Made by a program: the position numbers and the translations under genes. The notes under the pieces were generated by a model. The model was not told the DNA's origin, ran no database searches, and saw only the letters and a list, made by a program, of their open reading frames with translations. 64,000 bases of DNA from Agapetus fuscipes (Eukaryota; Arthropoda; Insecta; Trichoptera; Glossosomatidae): positions 15,151,229 through 15,215,228 of the forward strand of contig OX637356.1 in the NCBI GenBank assembly GCA_951799405.1, in the 5' to 3' direction. Shown piece by piece: positions 22,863 through 34,172 of this stretch; position 1 is the stretch's first letter, and every line of letters begins with the position of its first letter.

Positions 22863-23541
22863 CCACAGTGTTTGAAACATTATATATTTTTAGACGAAAT
22901 TGACTCCGAAGATGTTTTCCTTCAGCGAATGATTTTTCAGAAACATATTTTTGGACGAAATTTTTTGGGACGTTACCAGCCAGCAACAGATACTTTTTTT
23001 AGGAAATTTTACACTTATATTTTTACGCTCCATATTTCGATTGTGGTGTTGGTGTTGCATAATATTGATTTTTAACATAGTACCGACTATGTGTATTTTG
23101 TGGATGACTAAAGACACTATATTAAAAGTCTTATCCATGATCGGAGAGGGCCCTTGAAGTGCATCAGACATCGTCAGATGGAGCAGGAAGAGGAGCCGGT
23201 TTTGGAGGAACCATGCAGACTGCATGAGATAACACGAATTGTGGCACAGGAAATACCAGACGGCCTGCAGCGTCTACCAGGTCACCCTCGCAAGAGATGG
23301 AAGAGCAGCTGGTCTTCTGCATCACAGGAGGGAGTTCCGCAACAAACAGATCCTAGAACATGGAAGCACAGAGGCGTTGGGTGATATGTCTGGTAGAGCC
23401 ATTCCTAGTCTACTTGCTGAGCATCTCCAAGCGATGGAAACCGCAGCATTCTGAAGTCAGTCCACAAATGCCAACAAATCCTAGATCTACAACAAGAGGA
23501 AGAAGAAGAATAACAAAATTAGGGATATAAAGTAATATAAT
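22863..23541 (+). other. duplicated block of unknown nature (copy A)
   Basis: About 680 bp is shared with 50,183-50,669 plus 54,389-54,576. It carries a GA-rich stretch (23,150-23,520) ending AAGAGGAAGAAGAAGAATAAC. Frames of 60-76 codons exist but differ between copies by substitutions and an indel (ATGAGATAAC versus ATGAGCGAAATAAGGATAAC), so I doubt coding. This copy keeps the empty site of the transposon at 50,670. Confidence 0.55.
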
Positions 23542-23780
23542 ATAATCTAAGTTGCACGGATATATTCATTTACTTAAAGCTCTCAAATGCATGCCCGCCC
23601 ACAAACAAACATGTATGGTTCGCAGTTAAAAATGCTGAATGTGTACTTAAAATAAAATCCAAATCTCAAATGAACTCCTGAACTCAAATCTCAATAGTCC
23701 CTACACCTTTTGCCGACCTTCCCTGATACAGGGGTGACATTGGCAAAGTGAACCACTTATTACAGTATGGGTGGTCAGAC
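23542..23780 (-). mobile_element. family X copy
   Basis: Diverged copy with tail TAATATAATATAATC and a 5' end truncated at GTGGTCAG. It is shared with 54,577-55,083, so it predates the segmental duplication. Confidence 0.75.
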
Positions 23781-23869
23781 GTCAGAGGGATGAGGCGCGA
23801 AAGTCTCAGTCCAAATGGGATGAACCAACAATTTATCAGTTATTAAAGAATATTACAGCTTCCCTGGTA

Positions 23870-24935
23870 TTTGCGAAAGCGGACCAATTTGATTATCTGG
23901 GAAGCAAGTTTGAGTCAAATGGGAAACTGACAAACAAATCGGAAAAGCGCGGTAGTAAAAGAAGAAGTGTGATGGGAATGATTGCAAAAAATAGGAAACT
24001 CACAAATAATATGAAATTGACAGTACACAATGGCATATTGGTACAGACATTGTTATGTTATTGTTGTGATTATGCTATGCAAATAAAATATGAGAAAGTG
24101 CTGTGACGTCGATTCGGTCTACCATGTGAGTTAAGTAAAGTATGCAGGGTTGAAATGGTTTACCTGAGAGCAATGACTGGAAAGACACTAAATGATAGAG
24201 TCCACAACGATTGGGTGATGAACGAGTGTGGTACCTAATCTAATCTAAGTTGCAAAGATATGTTACATTGGAGATTCACTTAACATGCATTCTCACAACC
24301 AGACACATACAAGTTCGCGCTAGCATATGCCAGATGTGAACCTACAATATAAAAACCAAATCTCAAATGGACATACACCCCGCAACTCTTGCCGTCCTTC
24401 CCTGAAACAGGGCTGACATTGGCAAAGTGAACCATTTTTACAGCATGGGTGGTCAGCCGCATACCAACCTATTAGTCTAAGGAACATACACGACAAATTA
24501 CATTTTTTAAATCAATAAATAATAATGTATATATGGATCAAAAACTAAAACAAATTTATAAAGAGAAAAAGAGAAAGAGATTTATTAAAAGATGTATAAA
24601 AGTGAATTTAAGAGCTAAAGTACAAAAAAGCACAATGAGAAGGTTCAGACATCTTGGAGGAATGGATGATGAACGACTAAAGAATAAAGTGTAGTCGCAA
24701 TGTCAAAGGAAAGTGTGGAAGGGGAAGATCGAGGAAGGTTAAACCAAATAGATGAGATTGCAAAAGAATAGAACCTGCAGAGTGTGAATAAGAGAAGAGT
24801 ATGTATGAAGAAAGTGAGGAATGTTGAAGAAATGAAAGAGATATGCAAGGACAAAATAAAAAATTGGAGATGCATCTGTGGAGGTACCGGCCACCCTTAG
24901 TGAAACAGCGGCAGGATACAGTAACAGTAACAGAC
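23870..24935 (+). pseudogene. RTE-type LINE 3' fragment interrupted by family X
   Basis: RT C-terminal similarity (DYLGSKFESNGKL, IAKNRKL, VHNGILVQTL) starts near 23,880, is disordered around 24,060-24,120 and resumes (KVCRVEMVYLRAMTGKT). A family X copy interrupts it at 24,235-24,545. It then continues (VQKSTMRRF) to the terminal GGTGHP near 24,898 and the (ACAGT)n tail at 24,916-24,931. Many substitutions and frame breaks. Confidence 0.8.
24235..24545 (-). mobile_element. family X copy inside the RTE fragment
   Basis: It starts at TAATCTAATCTAAGTTGC and extends past the usual 5' point (AAGGAACATACACGACAAATTAC), like the LINE 3' UTR at 41,835. It splits the LINE between NECGT and the LRAKVQKS-type segment. 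Confidence 0.75.
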
Positions 24936-25689
24936 CTAAAAGTTGAAATGTTTCTTTATTAAGAGTCACCTTCATTTTCACTGTATTTTATTCATGATAC
25001 ACAGAACATACTCGTACATTAGACATAGAAGCTAGAACATTATACTTATCTACAAGCAATATACTTACATTGTTTTCCTTAAAAATTATTACCTAGAAAA
25101 CTACCTCGACAGGAAAAGTCCTTGTTACTTATGTCTCTGAAAGTGTTTACACTGATGGCTATTTTTCATAATACAATAAAAACATTACATAAAATTTAAA
25201 AAATTTCAAGTGAAACACTGTGGTAAGCCATTATCAAATACACGTTTATTTATTCCAAAGTAAGTAATTAATTAAAATATAAAAAAATACACAATTATTT
25301 TCAGAAAAACACAAAATTAAACATTGTATTCACTTTTGCCAATTCAGGGAACGGCGGCAGGAGTTGCAAGGTTTATGTTCATGTGAGGTTTTGCTTATTT
25401 GTATGCACACATACAGAATGTGTAGGCGCAAACCTACATGTGCATGTATGTGGGCATGCATTTAACCCATTTAAGCCTAGTGATCCGATTTCGGAACACT
25501 AGACTCGTTGCAGTTTTTTTTATTTTTACTTTTTAATATCAACAAAAAATGGCGTTAGGAGTATCAAGTGGGTGATAGGGCTAGTGTAGCTTGCTTGTGG
25601 GAAGTATTTGAACGTTCATAGACCTGTAACGACGTCGTGATATATTTAGAATCATTGACATACAATATTGGACGATTTCAGCAACGGTT
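24936..25689. other. non-coding, with short decayed family X piece
   Basis: About 25,150-25,400 is shared with 59,245-59,478. About 25,337-25,475 is a plus-strand decayed family X piece (GGCGGCAGGAGTTGCAAGG, TTATGTTCATGTGAGG). I see no gene. Confidence 0.5.
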
Positions 25690-26275
25690 TTTTTAACTTA
25701 GGTAATTATTACTTTTGCATTTTTGGTCATTTTACATTTCATCATGATCTTGGACACGTGGCATGGAGCCGAATCCTGTTGAAAAACTTCTTGACCGTTG
25801 GCATCAACTTTTCTTAGTTCAATTTCCAATCTCTGTTCTAGCAAGTCTCTGTATTTTTGCGAGTTCATCATCCCTTCGATCGGCACAAGGCATCCGGTAC
25901 CTTTATAAGAAAAGCAGCCCCAAAACATCTTCTTTAATGGATGTTTAACTGTATGATCAATATGAGCTGTCGTAATCTTATGCCACGTGTCCAAGATCAT
26001 GATGAAATATTCAAGGACAAAGATATATCATGCCTTGAATGGCCAGGAAACTCACCGGACCTTAATCCCATTGAAAATCTGTGGGCTATTGTAAAAGCTA
26101 GACTTCGTAATACAGATGGCACAACAAAAACAAAACTGATTGAGGCTGTAATCCATACATGGTTTCGAGACCAGCAAATATCAGAAAATTGTAAAAAACT
26201 TGTCGATTCTAGGCCGAAACGTGTTAAAGAAGTTATAAAAGTCAAGGGAGGACACATTTTCTATTAAAACAATTT
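25690..26275. pseudogene. Tc1-like transposase remnant with internal inversion (copy A)
   Basis: The 3' half of a Tc1/mariner-type DD34E transposase. The segment 25,698-26,000 reads on the minus strand (MFWGCFSYKGTG, then FQQDSAPCHVSK with the second catalytic Asp). The segment from 25,979 reads on the plus strand (CLEWPGNSPDLNPIENLWAIVK with the catalytic Glu, ending KGGHIFY stop at 26,267). A 22-bp inverted repeat (ATGATCTTGGACACGTGGCA) lies at both ends of the inverted segment. Copy B at 60,475-60,835 is not inverted. Inactive. Confidence 0.85.
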
Positions 26276-26965
26276 AAATAATTTGCATTCATGTATCTGT
26301 TTTTTTGTTCCATAACTAATAAATGTTGCTTTTTTCAAATTTTCACTTGTGTTCACATTAATTCGAACAATACTGTAAGTCAGTAATAATAAGACTTTTT
26401 TCTTTTGTTATGCAACAAAACGGGTGCAGGTAAGTACTCACGTTGACCTAAATAAACTATCATAATTCTTGCAATTTGCATCAAAATGGAAAATGCTGGA
26501 GTGATGTTTTCCGGGATCGGTTGCCATGGTCTGTGGGAGCTGGAGCTTCCGGACGTTTCGCCCTTTTCTATGATGGGCTTCTTCAGCGGAAAGTATGATA
26601 ATAAAGATGATCTTAACTTTGATACATCATAATTCTCACCTAAGAGTGAGTTTCCATAGCCTTCGAGAAGCTCTCGAGGAAATATATATTTTGGGCCAAA
26701 GTCTCAGAATTCTGTAACGTGCCATTTCAGGGGCATCGTTACAGGTGGGGAAGGAGCTTACCACTACCACCCAACCTTGTTCCCCTTCTTGCAAACAGGA
26801 GGAATCTTTTCAGTGGTATCCGTGACCAAGGATCTTTTTGTTAGACGAGCAGAAACATTTCAAGGTCCATATGTTAGAAACTGAAGGTGGCTCTAAAAAG
26901 TACCTGTGAAATATCCTCAAATCCCACATAGTATCATAATTACTCAGCTTGGTTTCTCAGGTTGT
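26276..26965. other. duplicated non-coding flank (copy A)
   Basis: It is more than 90 percent alike to 60,836-61,535 by eye and includes the Tc1 3' end plus further sequence with the phrase GACGTTTCGCCCTTTTCTATG. No frame is conserved. Confidence 0.6.
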
Positions 26966-27274
26966 CATTCTTGGCGGCCTGCTGGATGTGGTCATTACCA
27001 GGGAGGAGGACGCGCCTTCCAGGACGGAGGTTAAAGACGTAGGTCTCTCGGATCACAGGCTGGTGATTTCATACCTTAACATAGGACGCCCGATTCCAGT
27101 TTACAGGAAAATTATTACCAGATCCTGGAACGGTTTTGACATTAAAAAATTTAAATTTGATTTGTCGCTCTCACCAGTTTGTGATCCGGAGACCTTTGTC
27201 TCGATGCATCCGGACGGGCTAGTGGATCTGTACAACAACACTCTTAAGCGCCTAATTGATCAGCATGCTCCCAT

Positions 27275-27594
27275 CTAATCTAATCTAATCTAAGCTGCAA
27301 AGATATATATCATTTAAGATTTATATTAAATGCATTCCCACAAGCAGATATGTATAATTTCGCGCTAACACATGCCGCATGTGGACCTACAATATAAAAA
27401 CCCAATCTCAAATGAACATAAGCCTTGCAACTCTTGCCGTCCTTCCCTGAAACAGGGGTGACATTGGCAAAGTGAACCAATTTTTTTACAGTATGGGTGG
27501 TCAGCCGCATAACAACCTATAAGTCAAGGAACATACATGACAAATTACATTTTTAAAATCAATAAAATAACAATATATACATTGACATAAAAAA
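27275..27594 (-). mobile_element. family X copy with 7-bp target duplication
   Basis: CTCCCAT lies on both sides (27,268-27,274 and 27,595-27,601). The copy has an (ATTAG)n-type tail at the left and a 5' end about 70 bp longer than the short form. Target duplication plus tail indicates insertion by target-primed reverse transcription. Confidence 0.88.
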
Positions 27595-28106
27595 CTCCCA
27601 TAACGGTGAAAATTGTTAAAGATCGTAGAAGTGCAATCTGGTTTGACAATGAGTGCCGCGTATTGAAGCGCAGTATGCGCAAGCACGAAAAAAATTTCAG
27701 GGATGGCAAAACAGGTTGCACCAGGGACATGTGGATCAGTGCTCAGAGGGAGTACAGATCTACTTTTCTCCAGAAAAAATCCATCTATTTTCGTAATAAA
27801 TTTTCTGGGGCTAAAAATCCTCAACAACTGTGGAAATTTCTGGAGAACCTGTCTGGCGGATCTCGGGTCGGTCCGGTCGTGACTTCGGCTGCCGCTGATT
27901 TCGCACAGCACTTTGAGAATAAAATTTTCCAATTGCGCTCTACCTTGGGCGTGGGTTCTGCTGGTTTTGTAACTGGTGGCAATTCACGTCTTGGGTTTTT
28001 TGATGAAACTAACATTGAGGAGATCTCAGGTGTAATAGCGAAGTCACCCAATAATCGCGATCTTGACCCTGTGCCAACGTGGGTTCTGAAAGAATGCATC
28101 ATGAGG

Positions 28107-28485
28107 AGCTACTTCGGGAAACAGGTTTCAGAAGCCTGGAAACCAGGCGCAACGGGTTCCTTATGGTGCTCTCTCATAAAGTCATCAACGGCTTAATAGA
28201 CAGTCCCACCCTGTTGGGAGAGCTATAGGTTGTATGTGCCAGACGACTACAACCGTGGGCGAGGGCATAATTGATTTTATGTACCAAAAAGCCGTACAGA
28301 TGTCGTCGCACAGCATCCTGTAACTCGGAGTATAAAACTCTTAAATGACTCTAATGTAGATATATTTTACTGCAATATAAATAGATTTAAAATTTTAATC
28401 AGAGATTTTCTCCCAGCGTGTTGATGGCTGAGAGGGTGCACTATAAATTAGGGAAACCTGTTGTGCACAATTAAAAAAAATCTCA
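28107..28485 (+). pseudogene. LINE C-terminal tail fragment
   Basis: Broken frames read VINGLIDSPTLLGEL, LYVPDDYNRGRG, FYVPKSRTD, then LNDSNVDIFYCNINRFKILI. This is the typical CR1/Jockey RT C-terminal tail. It lies within the CR1/L2-like LINE as a nested or recombined piece. Confidence 0.6.
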
Positions 28486-29439
28486 CAGTTGGCCCCATTT
28501 ATTGTAAAGGCTATCAATGGTAGCCTAGTGGAGGCCACTGTCCCTGCGTCTTTGAAGATGGCATTCATAACTCCCATTTTAAAAAAGCCCCAACTTAGTC
28601 CTTGTGATCCCTCTAACTACAGACCGGTGTCGAATTTGCCGTTCTTGTCCAAGGTGTTTTTTTTTTTTGTTTTTTATTTATTTAAAGAAACACAACAGCA
28701 CACACAAAGCATAAACTCGCAAAAAAATTAAGAGAAAAATATTTTAAGGCCAATAATAGGTTTCGTTAACTTAAAAATTTCAAAGATACAAACAATCCAT
28801 ATCTACATATAGCAATACGAAGAAGAGAAAAAAAAAAACAAGGTTAAAAACAAAAATAAAACACAAGAAGAAAAAAACCAACTAACAATAAAACATCAGA
28901 AAAAACCAACTAACAGAGAACAGGTTCAAGAAAAACAAGAAATATATTTATAAATATATGTGCGTAAATACAAAGAGAGAGGATGTTTGAGGAAAGGAGG
29001 AGGGATGATAAAAGGGATGAGAAGGGAGCTACCTTGATAAAACAGCACTCACACCGTCGAGAAATTTACTTTTGGATAATAAAAATATGTCTAAATCGTT
29101 AAAATTATCATTGTAAGTGCTGAGCAATCTGTTCATTATTGAATTTTTAGCATAATTTGAATGACATGTATTAGAAAAGAATAGAGAACCAAGTCTAGTG
29201 CGTCTAGAGTGTGGTACACGATAAGTGATCCCCCCACATAGAGAATTAGAATCAATATAGCCATGAATGAGACCATATAAAAAACTCATGTCTAGGAGAA
29301 CCCGACGGGATTTCATAGGCATCATTCCATGATGATGAGCGGCAGCACGATGATCATCAAAGTAAACATGTGCCCTGAAGACTTTTTAAAGTTTGTGTAT
29401 TCATGTGCCCTGAAATTTAATGCCTAAGAAATTTGTTCT

Positions 29440-29845
29440 GGATATCTGGGAAAGAAATGGTGGTTGATCTGTAATGTTGGCGGCTAGGGTTTATTAAATT
29501 GGAATTTGTTTTTATTTGTAAATGGATATTTTGTATTTGGATATTATTATTTAGTGATGTATAAAATGTAATTTGTCGTGTGTGTGTGTTCCTTGACTTA
29601 TAGGTTGGTATGCGGCTGACCACCCATGCTGTAAAAATGGTTCACTTTGCCAATGTCACCCCTGTCTCAGGGAAGGACGGCAAGAGTTGCAGGGTGTATG
29701 TCCATTTGAGATTTGGTTTTTATGTTGTAGGTTCACATGAGGCATGTGCAAGCGCGAACTTGTACGTGTCTGGTTGTGAGAATGCATGTAATGTGAATCT
29801 CCAATGTAACATATCTTTGCAACTTAGATTAGATTAGATACCTTC
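29440..29845 (+). mobile_element. LINE 3' end (family X long form)
   Basis: It begins in coding DNA near the C-terminus (GGCGGCTAGGG, as at 41,826), then shows the 3' UTR and the ordinary family X body from 29,590, ending in TTAGATTAGAT. It splits the Jockey-like RT. Confidence 0.8.
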
Positions 29846-29968
29846 CAGTCGACGTATATTTGTATCATACATGGGGTTCCAAACAGGAGATGCAAATTCA
29901 AGACTACTACGAACATAGGCTACTACTATACTATACTACTATATAATACTACGAATACTACGAACATT

Positions 29969-30296
29969 GTCCGGTCGATAGCTCAGGTAGTAGAGTGCTT
30001 GCATTCCATGCCGAAAGCTCGGGTTTGAATCCCACCGAGGGCGTCAGAAATGATTTCCCGTTTCGGTGTTTATTTCAAACCCCAAAATAAAATACCGGCA
30101 AGGTTTACTCAGCCTTGACAAGAAATGAGTACCAGCACTCTCGGGAGCTGGGAAACCTCCACTTCAACTGAAGTGGTTGGCGTAAGGCCGGCCCCCTTAC
30201 CTGTAAAAATAAATAGGTTCAACTCGCCACATGCGACCCCTTCGGGGATAACGCGGCAAGAAGTTACACTATATGTGTAGATTAGTTGCGTTGCGT
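29969..30296 (+). mobile_element. tRNA-derived SINE, copy 1
   Basis: The head resembles a tRNA. Box A is TAGCTCAGGTAGTAGAG and box B is GGGTTTGAATCCC, about 34 bp apart. A body of about 230 bp follows, with TTCAACTGAAGTGGTTGGCG and CCCTTCGGGGATAACGCGG, then a TTGCG-type tail. RNA polymerase III should transcribe such elements. Copy 2 lies at 49,796. Confidence 0.85.
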
Positions 30297-32070
30297 TTAG
30301 GCAAAATACGGTGTGTTAACTGCATTAAAATCCTTAAAATCACTGCAAGCTCTCAAGACAAATCCTAGCATTTTGTAAGCCCTCTCAGTGATGGAAAAGA
30401 TATGTAAATCAAAAATTAGTCCAGCATCCATATAAACTCCAAGATCTCTCACTCCAGTTACGGTCTTCAAATAATTATTGTTAATCTGATAGCTGTTGTA
30501 AGTTAAGGGAATTTTCTTTTGAGTGAAAGTTATTTGTTGACACTTATTAACATTCAGAGATAAATCATTAAGGATACAGTAATGCGAGAGCCTATCCAGG
30601 TCGCTTTGCAGCATTAGGCAGTCCTGATAATTATCTATCCTCATATACACTTTTGTATCATCAGCGTACAACAAGCATTTCGCGTGTTGAAAACAACACT
30701 CAATATCATATAAATATGCATTAAATAAAAGAGGACCTAGGTGGGAACCCTGGGGGACACCAGAGGGAATTGTTAAATAATTTGACCTACAGCCACCGAC
30801 GACTACCGCTTGAGAGCGCCTGGTTAAATATGAGGAGAACCACCGCAAAAGATTGCCGTGTACTCCAGAGTGTATGTAATTTTTGTAATAACACACGATG
30901 ATTGACTCTGTCAAATGCCTTAGAGTAGTCCGTGTACACGACATCAATCTGTCCACCTCTGTCCATTTCCTTGAAAACGCAGTCAGTAAAAACTGCCAGA
31001 TTAGAAACAACCGATCTTTTCTTTAAGAAACCATGCTGAGATTCTGGTACTTGAGAAGATATCAAAGCATATATGTGATTGTAAATTATCTTCTCAAAGA
31101 GTTTCCCAAAAAACTGGTAGGATTGATATTGGTCTATAGTTTTCGGCTTTGTTTTTAGATCCAGCCTTATGTATAGGGACAACGTGTGCCTTCTTCCACG
31201 CACGAGGAAACTCACCTGTACATAGAGAACTATTGAATATGATTGTCAATGGGACTGAAAGTTCCTTGGCACAGTTAACAGCCAAAAATGAGGGGATTCC
31301 GTCATGACCCGGACCTTTATTGGAGTCAAGCGTTTTCACATATTTGCATACAATTGCCGGTGTAACAGTCAAACCCCTAGTCATCGCTTTGGAAGAATAC
31401 ACAACATTAAGAGGTTCGTCCCAAGCATCCAAGTGACCATTCACAAACACCGATCCAAAGTAATCAGAGAACAACCCTGCCATATCAGCAGCATTAGAGG
31501 CCACACGATCCCCAAAGGACAACTCCCGAGGCAAAGAAGAATTTTTCTTTCCCTTAAGAAAGGACCAGAACTTTTTAGGATCCTTGGCTATAGAATCCTC
31601 TGTACACTTTATAAACCTCGTGTAGCATTCACGTTGAACTTGTTTCTGACGAGCACGCAATAGGGAGAAAGTTTGATAATCCAACGGATCACCGAGCAGC
31701 CGCCAACGTTTGTGGAACTTGTGTTTTTCTCTTATAATTTTAATAAGTGCAGCAGAAAACCATGAAGGGTAAGTGCCCGATCGAATAGTTTTGCTTGGGA
31801 TGTAAGTGGCGATACCGTTATTGATTATCCTGTAGAACTCATCCACTGAATGATTCACATCACCATAATCAAGCACCTTCTCCCAATCAAAGTCAAGTAA
31901 GAAAGTATTGAGGCCAGCGTAGTCGCCTTTCCTAAAGAAACGTACCAAGCGCGGAGGCTCAACTATAGATCCTTGGGGGATAAATTTAATATTTAGTTCA
32001 ATAGATGGATGGTGTGAGTCTTCAACCACCATCGTCACCACCGTCTCAAGACTCACCTCCTCGTCCTATC
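30297..32070 (-). pseudogene. Jockey-like reverse transcriptase, frameshifted
   Basis: Minus-strand frames at 32,056-31,094, 31,215-30,787 and 31,010-30,297 cover one RT with frameshifts between them. Recognisable are SHHPSIEL (endonuclease end), PIHKAGSKNKAENYRPISIL, DYSKAFDRVNH, SGVPQGSHLGPLLFNAYLYD and LLYADDTKVY (catalytic YADD near 30,675), then SLNVNKCQQITF. It synthesised LINE cDNA when intact and is now dead. Confidence 0.88.
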
Positions 32071-32149
32071 ATATTATGGACAAGCGCCTTTGCAATGACG
32101 CACTGTCATAAAAGGCGCTGTGTAAATTTTGTACTTCAAGCTATAAAAA

Positions 32150-33610
32150 CGGATTTGTAAAATCATGGTCCTGACATAGTAATTGTTAATCGGGATGGGA
32201 CAGTGTTCCGTGAATTATAGACTGCGAGAGTTCTTAGAAAGAGCGGTTACAGGTCGTTGATTTCTTTCGATGCTAAAGAAAAACTTCTTGCTGTTCCAAA
32301 ACTAGATAGTTCTTCTGGTAAAGATCAAGCCATGGCTTTATAAGCTCGCTTCATGATAGGGACCTTAGTGACTAGATGCGAATAATGTGCTGTGACACTT
32401 CAGCTTCTAGTGTTGGACTAATGTTGAAATTTTGGACAAAAGTTGGAAAGAGAGGTATTATTGTTTGCCTGTCACCAACATGTTTATGAACTTGTCTTAA
32501 CAAATGTGTTTGAAGCAAAAATACCTCAAATTACTAAAAATACTGATATTTCACTGTTTTAAAAATTAAAAGATAATTGGAATAATATTGATTCTACATC
32601 CAAAACATCCAAACATGCCCAAATTTGTGAAACAATATATCAGTGATTGAGAAATCGATCAATTACTAGTGTTTTATAAGCATGGACTATAAAAGTTTAT
32701 TGTACGAGATAAGTACCGTGAACTCATCATGTTTTTGGGTGGTAATGAGGATAAACCTGAAAATAAAGCGTCCTGATGCTTTGCATTAAGCGCGGTGGAT
32801 GGCAAGAGCTATTTACTCTTTGGAGATATGTTGCAGCCTTAATTTAAAATGAGCACAACGAAAATACAAGTCCTTAGAGATATTTGATTATTTATTACCA
32901 CTGTTTATGTGAAACCCTGGGTTCAGTGTAGTTTGGCAGTTAAAACACCTCATCAAGATTTGTGATTTTTGAAAATTTTGAAGGATTATGAGAAACTTGG
33001 AACAGTTATTTCTCAAGTAGCCTTGAAGAAGTTTTGTCAGCTCTTATGGTATTTGTCAGATGAAATAGCAGTATCATCGATCTTTGATGATTTGGTGGAA
33101 GATGAAAAAAAGAAAACTAAGAAACAAATTTTTGCTAATTTAGAGAGGGAAAGTTCTTGCCCATTACAAAAGAGGTATAGTCCATCTAAAGAAAAAATAT
33201 CGAGATCTTTATACGGTACATATAAAATCATCAGTTCTTTAAATATATTTTTCTAATTATGTATTGATTGTGATGGTATTTTATTATTTGTAATGTTTCA
33301 CATAAAACTTTGGATCAGTTTGTATCTTCCTCAAGCAAAAAAATATTTTCAAGATTGTAAATTGAAAGCACTTTCCTTCGAGATAGCGTCTCGTCGTGGA
33401 AATAAAATGTTATTTTAAAGGAAAGAAAATATACCTTTGTTAAAGTAGTCAACGATACTGCAGAAAATTTGTGAAAAGAATGAAGATTTTCATGGCGAAA
33501 TAACGACCAAGGAAGAACAGAAGCAGTACCATTTACGCTGCGCTTAGTACACAAAAAACTGTATTTTTACTGCAAAAAGAAGACGCTGAAGAGAAAATAT
33601 CTTAAGAAAA
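32150..33610 (+). pseudogene. decayed copy of an uncharacterised repeat-associated gene
   Basis: A degraded protein can be followed through stops and shifts: LAVPKLDSSSGKDQ, ACHQHVYELVLTNVFEAKI, KLKDNWNNIDST, YRELIMFLGG. The best preserved frame is 32,969-33,256 (ALKKFCQLLWYLSDEIAVSSIFDD). It ends with VVNDTAE near 33,447 and HGEITTKEEQKQYHLRC near 33,490. From memory this matches a multi-copy arthropod/cnidarian family of unknown function with the same motifs. I assign no function. It sits inside the Jockey-like LINE where the endonuclease should be. Confidence 0.5.
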
Positions 33611-34005
33611 AGTATATATTTTTTTGCTTTTAATATATTTCCCCATTATTCACAGATATTTTGGTTTATTTTGGCACTTAAGAATAATAATAAAAATTTG
33701 AACTACCATCATATCTAGTAGAAATAAATTTCTCTTATTTTGAAAAACTTTGAGGCCTCGTCGGCACGGGTTAGAATCATCGTGCAAATATGAAATTTTA
33801 TATCTGAATAGTTTATAGTAATTGTAAAAAAGTTAGAGGGTATGCGTTTTCAAAATCGAAAAAAAAAATTTTTTGGCCATATAAGGGACACTCTAATGTA
33901 CATGTATATCAAAAAATAAATTAGAAAGAGAGTGCCGTAATAAAAAGACAAATAATTTATAATAGACTTATCAAGCACGCTGAGAAACAGCTTTCTGTAG
34001 CTTAG

Positions 34006-34045
34006 GGAGGGAGAGAGAGAGAGGGAGAGAGGGAGAGAGAGGATG
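34006..34045. repeat. (GAGAGG)n simple repeat
   Basis: Purine tract GGGAGGGAGAGAGAGAGAGG continuing to about 34,042. Confidence 0.9.
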
Positions 34046-34172
34046 AAGAAAAAGAAGGATATTAAAAAGTAAAAATAAAAAGGAAGTGGTTGCACTGAAT
34101 ATACAAAGTGGTCAGAAATAAAGGAAAACAAAAACAGTGGTCGTAAAAAACAGCATTCGAAAACTGGCCACA

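Larger units (their letters stand above)
26966..28656 (+). pseudogene. CR1/L2-like LINE, 5' piece, interrupted
   Basis: Endonuclease C-terminus (VGLSDHRLVI near 27,045) and the linker (WNGFDIKKFKFDL) are split by family X at 27,275. The linker continues (AIWFDNEC, NPQQLWKFLENL) to DPVPTWVLKEC near 28,095. A foreign LINE tail of about 380 bp follows, then RT resumes (LAPFIVKAINGSLVEATVP, ITPILKKPQL, NYRPVSNLPFLSKV) to 28,656. There a Jockey-type LINE in opposite orientation intervenes; the rest is at 35,575. The PFLSKV and SAAFDTV style place it in the CR1/L2 group. Confidence 0.8.

Noticed and set aside
22863..23541. Host gene in the GA-rich block (frames of 68-76 codons)
   Set aside because: Frames are not preserved between the two copies and no domain is recognised.
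29969..30045. tRNA gene
   Set aside because: A and B boxes are present, but no full cloverleaf with a convincing acceptor stem is seen and the sequence continues into a SINE body found again at 49,796.
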